From Anolis sagrei (lineage: Eukaryota > Chordata > Lepidosauria > Squamata > Anolidae), in NCBI RefSeq assembly GCF_037176765.1, contig NC_090022.1:85571891-85635890 (forward strand): a DNA stretch of 64,000 bases, written 5' to 3'. The notes beneath the pieces are model-generated. The model saw only the letters and a list, made by a program, of their open reading frames with translations, searched no databases and was not told the DNA's origin. Every line of letters starts with the position of its first letter. Within the stretch, counting starts at the first letter, position 1. The translations under genes were made by a program, and so were the position numbers. Below are positions 44,550 through 56,537 of this stretch, one piece after another.

Positions 44550-45990
44550 AATTCCCAAGAGGATGACAGCCATGATTGTAAAAAAAAATTAAACACAAGT
44601 CAAAAGGACAAAAATACTGAAGCATGAAAGGGGGAGGGGGATTAAAAGGTCTGCAGTGAAAAACATTTGCAGGTCACCAAGCTAAGAGAGGTTGCATGCT
44701 GTGTTCTGCTGCTGTATTGCTGACAGCTGAAGTAGAAATGAGGCTCCCTGCATAAGAGAGGAGGAGCTGAATTATTGTTCCATATCTTTCCCTACAAAGT
44801 TCAAAAATGTGTGCAGAGAGCAAGTACAGATCCAAATATGTGATATACCGAGACTGTGCTTCACTTGTTTCAGTTCCTTCCTTTCATCCAAGCACTTTTC
44901 ATTTTTCTCTTTTACTCAATACACACATAATTGATGCTCTCTTTCCCTTCCTTCTTCATTATTCTGCCAACACCGATCTGATTATTTTTCTGTTCCATTC
45001 ATCCTTGCTACCACTGGCTACGACAACCAGAGAGATTCAGATTTTCTCATTGGCATATATGGCAGCTACTTATACAAGTACATTCCAGGAGAAAATGAAA
45101 GGATACACTTTTAGGTGACCTTAGGATAGAAGAAGAAAATGATCTAATCCCATATTTCAGAATGACACTGTGTGTGATCAGTCACATTCCATATCATTAC
45201 TTCCTCATTAGCTCCAATTTTGTCAATGGCCAAAGAAGCTCTCTCATATCAATAAACATTCCATACTTTCTTTCTGAAATCAGCAGGAAGAGTCTTGTTG
45301 TCTTAAATCCCCATGGCATATGTCATTGTTCATTCAGTCAGAAATAGGCGTGCTGTCATTCAGCTACCTTACAGATTTTTCATAACCAATGTTACAGGGA
45401 CTAAAACAGAACTGAGATCCCCCCTCTGCTTCATAGCAGTTGCCTGCTTACATAACCGAGCTTCATCTTTACAATGAAAAAGAAGGACAATTTCAAACCG
45501 TCCCTCTAATTATGTGTCCATTCATGTTTTATTAAACTGGGTCAAGCCATGAAGGTTTCTGGGACTGATCTGCAATAAAATAAAAGCAACACATGAAAAC
45601 ACAACAGTGTAATCAGGTGGTTACTAGGTAATCATAGTTGGTTTTCTAACAGGATATCTTATTTTTACTGATTCAACACATGGAACTTATAAGGCAAGAA
45701 CATGCACGCTGGATTAATTTTGGGGCAACATCAATAAACTGGTATCCTCCATATGTTTGGGACACGACTGGCCATAATTCCCATATTTAGTTGTACTGAT
45801 GAAATTTGAAATCCAAAACATTTGAAGAGCATTAAAATGAGGAAGACTATCCTAACATCTTGAAATGTTTGACCTGTGATTTCCTTTTTACAGGAAAGTT
45901 TGGGAATTGTCATTCTGCGAGGCTAAGAAATCTCAAGTAGTGTTTATTTGTTCATAGCTTAAGCACCCTCACTAGGTTTTAGCTACCATC
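44550..45990. other. No gene or recognised repeat
   Basis: A 103-codon stop-free run at 44807-45118 shows no family features. No further structure seen. Confidence 0.4.
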
Positions 45991-45994
45991 TGTG

Positions 45995-46158
45995 GCAGTA
46001 TAAAACAGAGAAGAGTTTGAATGTAATTTTGATGTATTTTTTGTGTGTGTTTTCTCCTTGTTGGAATTGAATGCTTGCCATATATGCTGGAAAACACCCC
46101 GAGTCCCTTTGGGAAAATAGGGTGGTCTATAAATAAAGGTTTTAAAAAAATTATTTTT
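45995..46158 (+). repeat. LINE 3' end fragment
   Basis: 'aaaacaccccgagtcccttt gggaaaatagggtggtctat aaataaagg' is a LINE 3' UTR end of the L2/CR1 type used throughout this window. Confidence 0.6.
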
Positions 46159-46159
46159 A

Positions 46160-47060
46160 TATTGAAAATTTGACTTTTTTGGATTTGGATTCGGCAAGCT
46201 GTACTCCCAAAAGTGAATGCAACCATTTGTGATTAAAAGTTCCAAAAAAGAAAACCCTGATGTTGCCATTTTACATAAGAGATGCCATTTTACTATATCG
46301 CTATATATAAAGAGATTTGAGCATCCACATATTTTCAAACTCGAAGGGAGCTGAGGAATCAAATCCCAGTGGATACCAAGGAACCAATTTCACATGTTCA
46401 GTACCTGAAACAGACCTGTGGTATGGTGCAGACATACACTTTGGTTTCTTAAAAAAAAGCATGGTACATTGCATATACATTACTCCATTAGCTGTGAAGA
46501 AGAAATAAAAAAATGTTTTGTTCTGCATATCAACAGATCTGCATGTGCCTCTTTACTGCCTTAGGATTTGTCTACTGGTATAAATGTGGGTGTACCTAAG
46601 TCTATAATTTTATAAGGGACAATTGCCTGGATTCAATTAGCTTTCCATGGCGTTATAGCAATAGGTACTCAGCCACCAGTCCCTTGCTGCTGGCAATGAC
46701 ATACTTCTTTAGTTCAGATTTAGCACTGATGGCATTAGACATAATGTATCTCTGTGAGGGGTGGCAATTATCTGGCAAAGTATACGCAGAAAAGTACATA
46801 GCACGGCAAACTCTCTCTCAAGGTGATTGAAATCACTTCCAATGTCTCTATCCATCAGCTCAGCTGGATTTTCTGACAAGTTCCACACTGCAATTTGGTG
46901 GTTGGGGACAGCAGAGGAGCCAACAAGCTTTGACAGGTATGCCCAGACTGGGACTGTACTTGCTGGCTTTTGCCCTCAAAAATCCTTTTGGATAGAAATC
47001 CCACTTCTGCATTGAAACAGATAAATAGGGATCATGATGGGACACATTTAGATCCCAAGC
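46160..47060. other. No gene or recognised repeat
   Basis: No coding signal. Confidence 0.45.
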
Positions 47061-47072
47061 TTCTCACTAGGT

Positions 47073-47736
47073 CAGCGTTTCTCAACCTGGGAGTCGGGAC
47101 CCCTGGGGGGTTCATGAGGGGGTGTCAGAGGGGTCGCCAAAGACCATCAGAAGGCACAGTATTTTCTGTTGGTCATGGATAGGGGTTCTGTGTGGAAAGT
47201 TTGGCCCAATTCTATTGTTGGTTGGGTTCACAATGCTCTTTGATTGTAAGTGAACTATAAATCAACTACAATTCCCAAATGTCAAGGTCTATTTTCCCTA
47301 ATTTCATGCCAAGTTTGGTCCAGATCCATCATTGCTTGAGTCCACTGTGCTCTCTGGATGAGCCCACCAAACCCTTCCAGTATTTTCTGTGGGTCATGGG
47401 AGTTCTGTGAGCCAAGTTTGGTTTGATTCCTTTGTTGGTGAAGTTCAGAATGCTCTTTTATTGTAGGTTACGTATAAATCCCAGCAATTACAACTCCCAA
47501 ATGACAAAATCAATCCCAACCCCACCAGCATTCAAATTTGGGTGTATCAGATATTTGTGCCAAATTTGGTTCAGGTGAATGATACATCCTGCATATCAGA
47601 TATTTATATTATGATTCATAACAGTTGAAGAATTACAGTTATGAAGTAGCAATGAAAATAATTTTATGGTTGGGGGTCACCACAATATGAGGAACTGTAT
47701 TGAGGGGTTGCAGCATTAGGGTGGCTTAGAAACATG
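47073..47736. mobile_element. Complete non-autonomous hAT element
   Basis: cagcgtttctcaacctggga at left and, from the right, catgtttctaagccacc. Perfect 8-bp target duplication cactaggt at 47065-47072 and 47737-47744. The interior has repeated units ('ccaaatgtcaaggtctattt', 'cccaaatgacaaaatcaatc', 'aagtttggtc') but no transposase. Confidence 0.92.
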
Positions 47737-47744
47737 CACTAGGT

Positions 47745-48470
47745 GATATTAAGAGGTTCTGTAGCATTACAGAATTCAGTTATGGTAGAAAATTGCATTA
47801 TTACAGCAGATTTGGTCCATTTGTTTGTATTCAGAGGTATCTTATAATCTGAGACCTTCAACTATAGTTTATTTAGTTTGTGCACTGCAGATGAAGTTGA
47901 AACCGATATTGAAATAAGTTTCTATAAGCATTATAGTGCTGTTATAGTATTGCATGCTTAAGCAATTAGGAGAAGCTTTTTCACCAATGGGTGCAGAAAC
48001 ACAATGGCATTCAAAAATGGCTAGATCCAACCAATTAGTTCAGTGCCCTGGATTAGGTATTTATGTTTTTCATTTTCTCAAGTGAGAACCTGGGATAAGG
48101 ATGATGACATGAGAGGACATTATGTGCCTGGTGAATTGGCAATTTCATAAGTAACACACAGCTGAGTGCAAACAAGTGGCTAGCTGAGGCTAACAGAGGA
48201 AAAGGGACTAATGTCACCATACGTATCTTCCTAGATTGCTCCTGTCCCAATATGGAAAAGACAATCCCAATAAATCATTTGTTATCTCACTTTTTCAGCT
48301 GCTTTTGAAATGCCCCAATCTTTACCATCACTTCATATTTTCTCCTGTTGACCTCGACTGATTTGAATGGTTATAAAGTGAGTTTGAAGTGCAAGAGTAA
48401 TTCACATTCAATTCACTCAGCGTAGATGGGGAGGAAAGGACGGGACAGCAGAATTTTGTCCTTTCCAGTA
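47745..48470. other. No gene or recognised repeat
   Basis: No coding signal. Confidence 0.45.
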
Positions 48471-48478
48471 GTTTAGGT

Positions 48479-48574
48479 CAGGCATGGGCAAACTTTGGCC
48501 CTCCAGGTGTTTTGGACTTCAACTCCCACTATTCCTAACAGCCACCTGGAGGGCTGAAGTTTGCCCCATGCCTG
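48479..48574. mobile_element. Short palindromic hAT MITE
   Basis: caggcatgggcaaactttgg pairs with the right end ccaaa.. complement (ctgaagtttgccccatgcctg). Flanks gtttaggt and ctttagat match at 6 of 8 bases. 96 bp. Confidence 0.75.
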
Positions 48575-48579
48575 CTTTA

Positions 48580-49240
48580 GATGAAAATAACCTGCTGCAA
48601 TCTCTCTTGGCTTGTGAATTCCTCATTCATAACTTTTGTGATGTTGACCATATTCTGATGTTGCTTGGTCACATATATCCCAGTTTTTATCAGTGAAATG
48701 ATAGAAGGTCTACAGTGGCAGAACCTGATAAGGAAACTGTTCTCTGACTAAGAAAGAACTGAAGTGGATAATCTGATGAAAATGTCAACTCAATATGTGG
48801 CACTGACTTCAAAAAGCCAGATTTCATGTTGTGATACATTTAAAAAAAGAAAGCAAAAATAAAACAAGAGAAATTGTAATGTTCTTTTAAAAATTAGTAT
48901 CTGCTCAGGGGGGTGCATAGGATGCAGGCATGGCAGTAGAATATAATTTCTCCACAATTGTGTGATGTCACAGGGCCCCTGGAGTTAGAATGGAGGAGTG
49001 AGTTGACTAAGTTTCCTAATGGCAGTAAATGATTTACAGTACTAAGAATAAAAATAATTACAAAGAATTCCAAGTGGATCTCTTCCAGCTGGGAAATAGG
49101 CACTGAAATGGCAAACATGAATCAACATAAGCAAGTCTGAAGTGATGCATATTGGGGCAAAACAATTTCCCATACGCATTGACGATATCTCAGCTGGCAG
49201 CAAATGACCATGAAAGAGATCTTAGGGTGCTTGAAAATCT
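48580..49240. other. No gene or recognised repeat
   Basis: No coding signal. Confidence 0.45.
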
Positions 49241-49244
49241 CTGT

Positions 49245-49459
49245 GTTTTTTTAAAAATCATGTCAGAAGTGACTTGAGAAACTGCCCAGGGGGCGCCCAG
49301 ATGTGTTACCATCCTATGGGAGGCTTCCCTCATTTCCCTGGATGGGAAGCTGGAGCTGATAGACGGGAGCTCATCCTGTCTCGCGAATTTGAACTGCCAA
49401 CCTTCAGGTCAGCAGTTCAGCCAGAACAAGGGTTTAACCCATTATGCCACCACAGCTCC
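49245..49459 (-). repeat. SINE2-like element
   Basis: Antisense copy with T-rich left end, 'tgtcagaagtgacttgagaa', 'gttaccatcctatgggaggc', and the complement of the tRNA-like head at the right ('gggtttaacccattatgcca'). One internal block is missing after 'gagaaactg'. Confidence 0.85.
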
Positions 49460-49464
49460 TACTC

Positions 49465-50670
49465 ATCTCAGCGTTAAAAAGTATATATGGCTGCTTTAAA
49501 AAAACATGGATTTTATAATTATAAAGGGAATTGAACATAAACTTACAAATATTGTATTGTCACTATACAGATCTATGGCACATCATCTTGACTACTGCAT
49601 ATAGTCTGGTCTCTGCATCTTAAAAAAGTGACATCAGAAAGTTGGGAAAGACTAAGAAAAGGACAATCAAAATGATTTTGATTGGAGAAATGACCCCATA
49701 GTGAAAGATAACAATAGGCTTTTCCAGATTGGTGTGAAGCAGCAAGTGCTCTCAGCATGCAGCTTCTATGGGATTTTCCTGGAATTTGCCACTTCTTAAC
49801 ACCTCTATGTTCATTCATTCACTGTGTTCTTTTGAAGGACTGTTTGGAGCCATTTATTTAAGTTACCCTAGGGCTCTTCCAAAGGTTTTAAAGAAGCAGG
49901 TGTGGTTTTCTGGGGTAGTCCTACAGGCACATTTTCTCCTTTAAAAGTTATTTTTTTTAAAGAGTCATAGAGTTATAGTACAAATGTGAGATTTTCACTG
50001 ATGCACTATAGCACTATAACTCTATAGTTTTTTTTAAAGGAGAAGGGAATACATTGTCCAGATATGTCTTTAGAAAGCAACTTTCAAAAGCAAGGCAAAA
50101 ATGTTGCTGGTGTTGGGAATTTCCATAAAACAATCTAGGACAACAAATATGAATATATATATTTGCCATGGGGCGGGGGGTGCAGCTGAAAATATTACAG
50201 CAACCGATACTGTATCATCCTAATTAATTTACTCAAAATGGGTACTAACACAAGACAGGCAAAATGTAATTATAGCAGGACAACAGCATCTTTGGCTGGG
50301 GCTATCACATGGTGTTGTTGTGCTCTCGCTGCTCTCCCAATGGGAGACAGCCTGGAAACCATTCGATTGACATACACTCAGTTAATGGCATCTTTTTGTG
50401 AAATAAATTCCCTTTATGAGAACAGCAGAAGAGGAAGAAATGTGTGGGCTATGTCCCACAGTTATTCTGCTGTAATTGTGATCCAACTGCTTCATATGAT
50501 AAAGGTTTTAGAAAAAAGAAAAAGGAAACAAGGGCTACACAGTCAAAGTTCATGTGTACGGTGTGTAAAAGTAGATGTGGAGAAGCTTTTGCCTCTTTTT
50601 CTAATAGTACTGTAGTCATTCAGTGAAGGAGGATCAGAGTGAAGAAAGAGCACCAACTGAAAGAATGCTC
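49465..50670. other. Mostly unrecognised; one palindromic repeat
   Basis: 49970-50030 is an inverted repeat (agagttatagt / actataactct) around 'gtgagattttcactgatgca', related to 17233-17285. The rest has no coding signal. Confidence 0.45.
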
Positions 50671-50682
50671 TATCCTCTAAGA

Positions 50683-50816
50683 CAGTGATTCTCAACCTGT
50701 GGGTCCCCACGTGTTTTGGCTTATAACTCCCAGAAATCCCATCCAGTTTATCAGCTGTTAGATTTCTGGGAGTTGAAGTCCAAAACATCAGGGGATCCAA
50801 AGGTTGAGAACCACTG
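50683..50816. mobile_element. Palindromic hAT MITE, family 'CAGTGGTTCTCAACC', copy 4
   Basis: Flanks ctctaaga (50675-50682) and ctctaagg (50817-50824) match at 7 of 8 bases; same hairpin as the other copies. Confidence 0.85.
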
Positions 50817-50829
50817 CTCTAAGGACTCT

Positions 50830-51730
50830 CCATCCCAGCTGAGCTGTTCATGGAAGCTCAACGCCATGTCCTACCACTATAATAATAATAGAGCACAGCA
50901 CCATGGAGGAGGAGAAGGAACATCCTGACCATATCTATGGTGACATCTTGTCTACAGAAATCCCTGCCTATGGGACCACTCTATTAGCCCACTGCTGCCT
51001 TCATGAAGATGGTAGAAACATCAGCATTTAGAGAGGCCATTTCAGACAGCAAAATTGGGTTTTATGATTGTATTGTTACTGTGTAGGGTATGTGAAAAAA
51101 CACTTGTGGAATTTTTTGCATCAAGAGCCAAAATGAGCTGATCGGCTGAGGGAAATATGAATCAGTTCATGGAAGGTGCTGTTTTGTGTTCGGTCTCAAG
51201 TGGCCAGCTCTGCGATTGGTCTGTCACTCAGCTACTGATCCATTGTTGTGAGATGCTTTCAGACAAAAGGAGGTCAATGGATCTGGAAGTATTACTAGAA
51301 ACTACTTTAACCGACCTTGAAATTTTCCAAGTTCTCTATGTTAAGGGTGATGACCGATTGCTGTCAACAGCTAGACTTCTTAATGGCAAGGACATAGCTG
51401 AAAAATAAATATATCCTTCTTCCCATTCTTGGCTAGGACATTTTAATCTCGGTATCTCTGATGGAAACAAAGAGCAGACTGCCATTTGGGTTTGTGTAAG
51501 AAAAATGAAGAGAAAGATCGATTTTGGGCTCTGTGAGTGTTTTAGAATACTTGCTGTTTCCCTAGAGATCTGATGTGGCAGCCGTGAACTTTGGATTAAA
51601 GAAACAAATGCTCACAGTACCCACATATCTGCAAGGTTGTCAGGAAGAAGAAGGTTAAGCATAGTTCTCTTTCATTATGAAACCCAGGAAAAGAACCAAT
51701 GGGTGGGATTTTCCAATAATTAATGCAATG
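50830..51730. other. Repeat-poor stretch with an 83-codon frame
   Basis: 51157-51408 is an open frame (MNQFMEGAVLCSVSSGQ ... RLLNGKDIAEK) with aaataaa directly at its stop codon. I do not recognise the product and there is no splice or promoter evidence. It could be chance, an old processed copy or conserved non-coding DNA. Confidence 0.3.
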
Positions 51731-51737
51731 ATTGGTT

Positions 51738-51953
51738 AATGAACACTGGAATGGAACAATGGATGACGAATCTGGAACATGTTTTTGATGACGAGACGAC
51801 AGTGAATGGGTATTGTAGTAACTGTTTATTAATTGTGTAATGTGTTAGGTTGTTAACTGTTTCTATACTGTAGCACTGAATTTTTGCTGTTCGTATTTGT
51901 TGTGAACCGCTGTGAGTCGCCTTCGGGCTGAGAACAGCGGTATATAAGTAAGG

Positions 51954-51984
<31 letters not shown>

Positions 51985-51987
51985 ATT
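51738..51987 (+). mobile_element. L2 LINE 3' UTR fragment
   Basis: 'aaccgctgtgagtcgccttc gggctgagaacagcggtata taagtaagg' followed by (AAAT)n. Only the 3' UTR was copied. Confidence 0.8.
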
Positions 51988-52009
51988 TTCAGGGTAGCAA
52001 GTTCTGCTA

Positions 52010-52325
52010 AGACACAAGGGCCCTATTTACACTACATAACTATAGGGCTATGATCCCCTTTCAGCTGCCATGACACCATCCTATAAAATTCTGGGGGTCT
52101 GTATTTTAGGTATTTACCATTCTCAGCCAGAGAACTGTAATGTTTTACCAAACTATAAACCCCCAGAATGCCATAGTATGCACCTGTTGTTGTTATATAT
52201 CACCTTTTCTCTTAAAGAGACTCAAAGTGGTGAACAGTGGTAAAAGCAATACAATATACAGTTTAAAATACATGACAGTTAAAATTGAATTATAGTGCTG
52301 TAATTTTGTTGTGTGAAAGGACCCC
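52010..52325. mobile_element. MITE with a LINE tail inside
   Basis: Ends 'gggccctatttacactacat' and 'ttttgttgtgtgaaaggacccc' with pairing inner arms ('ttctgggggtct', 'acccccagaatg'). Bases about 52192-52275 are the antisense 3' end of a LINE (complement of 'gttcaccactttgagtctct'). Confidence 0.6.
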
Positions 52326-52574
52326 AGGAACAAATTTCTATCACTGAGAGTTGTTTAGCAGTGGACCAAAATATTATATTATGTGATGGGTTCTCCCTGA
52401 TTTAAAATATATAAGTCTGGGAAACCATAACTTTACCCTTCATTGGAGACCCAAGGAACTTGGCAAAAGAGCTTCTAAGACCTATTTCCATTCTATGAGT
52501 TTGTTATTTGTATCTAAAGGAAACACAGTATGAATGAAAAAAGTCAACACGAAGAAAGGAGGAAAGGGAGATGT

Positions 52575-52800
52575 TTGTGTATACATATGCCTTCAAGTCA
52601 CATGTCAACTTGTGGTTACCCCCATGAGTTTCATAGGATCTTCTTAGGCAAGGAATGCTCAGAAGTGGTTCTGTCAGTTCTTTGTACAGCACCTGGTTTT
52701 TGTCAGTAGTCTCCCATCCAAGTACTTAACAATATTGATCTTGCTTATTTATAAAGATCAGGTGGGATATGCTGTCTTTAGGGTATTTAGGCCCATAATA
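52575..52800 (-). repeat. 5S-rRNA-derived SINE
   Basis: The - strand reads 'ttaagtacttggatgggaga' and 'accaggtgctgta', the 3' half of 5S rRNA, followed by 'attccttgcctaagaag' and the tail 'gacatgtgacttgaaggc'. The tail resembles that of the tRNA-headed SINE at 26303. Confidence 0.8.
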
Positions 52801-52804
52801 TATA

Positions 52805-53535
52805 AATGCCTTCACACAAGGGTTGAGCTATCATTGTTGTACCTTGTTGTAAACCTCCCGAAGGCATCTCTCACAGCATTTTTGGTACAGGCAGATTTCT
52901 GATATATTTTTATGATCCAACAAAGTAAGCCTCATGATCTGATCAGTTCCTAGCAATTCCAAGGCCCATGTTCCTAACTGTATCTCTTCCTAATTGCTGA
53001 CAAATTGTTCACAATACTGTTCAATGTCATTTACACAAACATTTGTTAATCACCTCTGTAGAATGTGGGGAAAAAGAACTTGCTTTTGTCTGTAACTATG
53101 GAGTTTAAATCATTTTGAAAGATTAGCTCTCTCTATGGTTCCCAACTATACTTCCCAACTCCCACTGATGGGGAAAAATATTTCTTCATTCCTAAGTTCC
53201 TACTTGAGAAAAAGAGCCTGATTTTGTTTCAGGGAACTCTGAAATGACTGTAATTTTCTGTTACTTTAATCTGTTATGACCAAATCCAATCTGTTGGTGG
53301 CTGAGGCTCAAGTATATTTAGGTAGAATGAACAAAAATCAGCAGTTTCCACAACGTAGGCAAAATGTAGTCAAAATGCCCTACCTCAAAGTTCTTTCTGC
53401 CCATTCTGATCTATACACTTTATCTTTTCTTCATGGCTTCATGGGATAAAATATCTAATAATATTTGCATTCATAAGTTACATTGACACCCCATTTTCCT
53501 CAAACTGTTGTTTGAAAAGCAAAAGGTTTCTCTAT
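52805..53535. other. No gene or recognised repeat
   Basis: No coding signal. Confidence 0.45.
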
Positions 53536-53539
53536 AGAT

Positions 53540-54395
53540 GATTGTTCAGTACACCACCTGCTATAAGGGCATAGGAAGTCCTTGTTCACAGCCCTGTCTA
53601 TTGCTCGCCCAACACAACAATAGAAGGTACACATGCAGGGCACAGGAAATTCCAGATAAGTCGGTCACCAGGCAAACACCTGAACTAAGACAATAGCTGT
53701 GCTGGCTAATCTTAGAATATCAGGTGTTCCAAAGACCAACAGTCAATTTCCAGCCACACCAACATGCAAGAACCCCACTGGGAATAATGTTCACCAAAGT
53801 CACTATGCCAAGTCCAAAGGTAATCCAGAGAGAGTAATCCAAAATTCAAATGCACAAGTCAAGGCTGGCGCAATGTCAACGATAATCCAACGCAGAGGTC
53901 AAGGTCCAGCAGTTCTCAGTGAAATACAAGCATTGGGTACAGCGTGAATGCAAAGTGCTCCCACAACTTTCACTGCTGCTTTATAGTAAGCTAGTAAGCT
54001 ATGGGCTGGATCCTAACTGCACTTTGGCAGTTCCTCTCTGCTGCTCCCTTGCAGCTAAACAAGCACTTCTACATCTTTCCTTGAAGGCAAACCTTAATCT
54101 CTAGCACTTAGGTGAGCTGGGTGTCTGCTCAGGAGCAGCTGCTGGTTGATTACAGAGTGGAGGAAAACCCTGACCCTGAGTTTGCTCCTGCTTTGTCTCT
54201 GCAGGCTGAGGTGTTGCTACATTTCCATCTTCCCCTGGTGCTTCTGACTCTGGGACTAAATCTATATCCAAATTTGGGTCTGGAATTCCCTCCTGCTCAT
54301 GGCTCTGAAAAGTCTCCAGAGGCAACTCATCCCCTCACTAGAGGCTTGGGGCACAGGCTGACCCAGTATGATAGCCAAATTTCCGATCAAATAGA
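53540..54395 (-). mobile_element. Probable LTR-retrotransposon fossil
   Basis: The - strand has the chain 'ttggattac', 'ctttggacttggcatagtga', 'acattattcccagtggggtt' and a preceding 'gctgcaagggagcagcagag' box that I recall from LTR or leader regions of a squamate LTR family. No complete gag or pol frame is present. Family and exact ends are uncertain. Confidence 0.35.
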
Positions 54396-54510
54396 ATAAT
54401 CCCATTTAAACTAGATTGGAAATCCTGTCAACCAGGTGCAACTCTCCATTGTGAGAAGAAAGAAAAATCCCATCACCTAAGGGTGACCTTTCCCTCCTAA
54501 TCCAGATGAC

Positions 54511-54538
54511 CCACCACCACCACCACCACCACCACCAT
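54511..54538. repeat. (CCA)n microsatellite
   Basis: Nine consecutive CCA-type triplets. Confidence 0.9.
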
Positions 54539-55030
54539 GAACCATTGTCCCTCCCACCATCCTTTGTCTTTTCTGGCAAACCCAGCCCATGGAAGGGGTA
54601 CAAGACATGACTAGCCAGCAAGAACATGAAATCACCAATAAAACATTCTTAAAATTCCTGCCATACATGATCTGGCAATCACAGTGTTTAGGATGAGAAA
54701 CAAATTGTATACATTGAGCCAATAAGAGCAAAATACATTGGTTTTGTGACATTAAAAATATAGGTGGGCTCTGCTATAAGGGCATGTCACGTTTAGGAAC
54801 CTTTCCTTGCATCCTTCTCTGATCACAGAAGAATAAAAACCTTTGATTTGCTACCCATCGCTGTGTGTCTTCAGTTTGAAACACTGAAGCTGCAGCACTC
54901 CAGGACTAAACCTTTCTGTTCTTGGGGCAACAAAATCAGCTCAAGTTTATGTACCTAGCTTTCTCTCCCCTGCCCTCCAGCCTCGCAATATCCCTGTGAG
55001 GTAGGTGAGCCTGAAAGAGAATAACTAGTG

Positions 55031-55250
55031 GAAGATGCCTCTGGTGGTGCAATGGTCAGTGGTTTGAATCTGGGAAGAGTGGGTTGAGTTCCCTCTGTCA
55101 GCTCCAGCTCCCCATGCAGGAATATGAGAGACGCCTCCTACAAGGATGGTAAAACATCAAACATCTGGAGGTCCCCTGGGTAACATCCTTGCAGACGGCC
55201 AGTTCTCACACACCAGAAGCGACTTGCAGTTTCTCAAGTAGCTCCTGGCA
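55031..55250 (+). repeat. SINE2-like element
   Basis: Sense copy with head 'cctctggtggtgcaatgg', B box 'ggtttgaatctgg', body 'acaaggatggtaaaacatca' and 3' end 'ccagaagcgacttgcagttt ctcaagtagctcctg'. Confidence 0.85.
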
Positions 55251-56167
55251 CCAGGTGGAAGACACCTGGTGAACCTCATGATCTAGGGATCTGACCCCAG
55301 ATCTTCCAGTTGCCACTCCAAACACTCAACCCTGACTCCAAATCAATTAGTTTTTAAAATATATGATAAGTTTTAAGTTCCATATTGGGAGAAAGACAAA
55401 GTACAAGTGATATCCTATCAAATAAAACCAATTAAGGGCTACATTTCCTGTGCATTGGTGTACTGAAAAAATAGATTACAAAGAAATATGGATCTGATAA
55501 TTAGTTCAGAAGAGTTAATGAAAGAGAATTCTTACAAACCTCCCAAAGATGAGGAAAAGCCTAAACACGTTTAATATATTTGTTCCTGTGTGGGCGACCT
55601 TTAATCTGCGAGAAGGCTGTCTCCTTCCCAACTGCTTGAGAGGCAGGGCTTCAGGGTTCCTGGCAGAAAATATGATTCTCCATATACTGCCTGCATTTCG
55701 GGATCCTTAATTCGGCCCACACTCCCCGATCACTCCTACACGAGGAATGGGGTCTGCCAGGCAACATGTTCTTCCATCTGGATCCTTTTCCTCAACTGCA
55801 GCTGCATAAAACAAACGCATTATGCACTCTCCCCTCCATTCTTGATTTTTTCTAAAGCTTCACTAGAAAAAAAAACAAAACAGAAAGTGCATTAAATCTG
55901 GGCCAGACTCCCTACTGGGAATAAAGCTTTCCAGAAGGTTTTTCAGATTCTGCTTTGGTTGTTATAACTGCTCCCTCTACAGGAATTGGAGAAATTCTGA
56001 CTGCTTTATATTGTACAGCCCTCTAAAGGTATCCAGTTCTAAAGTGCTTGAGAAGGCTCTCAAGACCCTGAAAATGTTATAAAAAACCCCCATTTATCCC
56101 TATCTCCCCTCAGAGTAGCTTCGGTTGCAAAAAGCATCCTGTTTCTTTAAACCCTGGAACTCTTGCG

Positions 56168-56181
56168 GTTGCCTGGGCAAC
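56168..56181. promoter_or_regulatory. RFX X-box 1
   Basis: GTTGCCTGGGCAAC, two perfect RFX half-sites (GTNRCC / RGYAAC) with a 2-base spacer. Confidence 0.8.
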
Positions 56182-56216
56182 GCAGCAATACCTGTCTTTC
56201 TGGAGGAGAAGATGCC

Positions 56217-56230
56217 GTTACCAGGGCAAC
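56217..56230. promoter_or_regulatory. RFX X-box 2
   Basis: GTTACCAGGGCAAC, both half-sites fit the consensus; 49 bp after X-box 1. Confidence 0.8.
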
Positions 56231-56276
56231 AGCATCCTGTCTTTCCAGAGACCCTCCTGTAAATGTGGCAATGGCC

Positions 56277-56290
56277 GTTTCCATAGTAAC
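56277..56290. promoter_or_regulatory. RFX X-box 3
   Basis: GTTTCCATAGTAAC; one mismatch to GTNRCC in the left half, right half fits. 60 bp after X-box 2. Confidence 0.65.
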
Positions 56291-56500
56291 CCTTTTTTTG
56301 CCCCAGTTAATTCTCACTTGCATGACTTAATATGTGCCTTTAATATTGATATTTTGAATTTTGTGTTTTTTTTTTTCTCCCTGGGGGCTTTCCTTGGAGT
56401 GGTTTTCTGATGTTTCTCTCTGGCTGCAGTTTCCACAATCACAGAATCAGGGCGTTAGAGAGCCGTGGAAGTGGCAGGGCGAGCAGGTGTTTGGGAGGCA

Positions 56501-56514
56501 GTTGCCCGGGCAAC
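56501..56514. promoter_or_regulatory. RFX X-box 4
   Basis: GTTGCCCGGGCAAC, a perfect palindrome with both half-sites. Confidence 0.8.
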
Positions 56515-56537
56515 AGGACCAGGGCGTTCCAGAGGTG

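Noticed and set aside
52575-52800. Genuine 5S rRNA gene or pseudogene
   Set aside because: Only the 3' half of 5S is recognisable and it continues into a SINE tail, as in 5S-derived SINEs.
54112-54399. Acidic Pro-rich frames at 54101-54399 on both strands as a host gene
   Set aside because: The surrounding sequence fits an old LTR-type fossil and the frame has no domain.
54511-54538. Poly-Trp/His coding repeat
   Set aside because: Plain CCA microsatellite in non-coding DNA.
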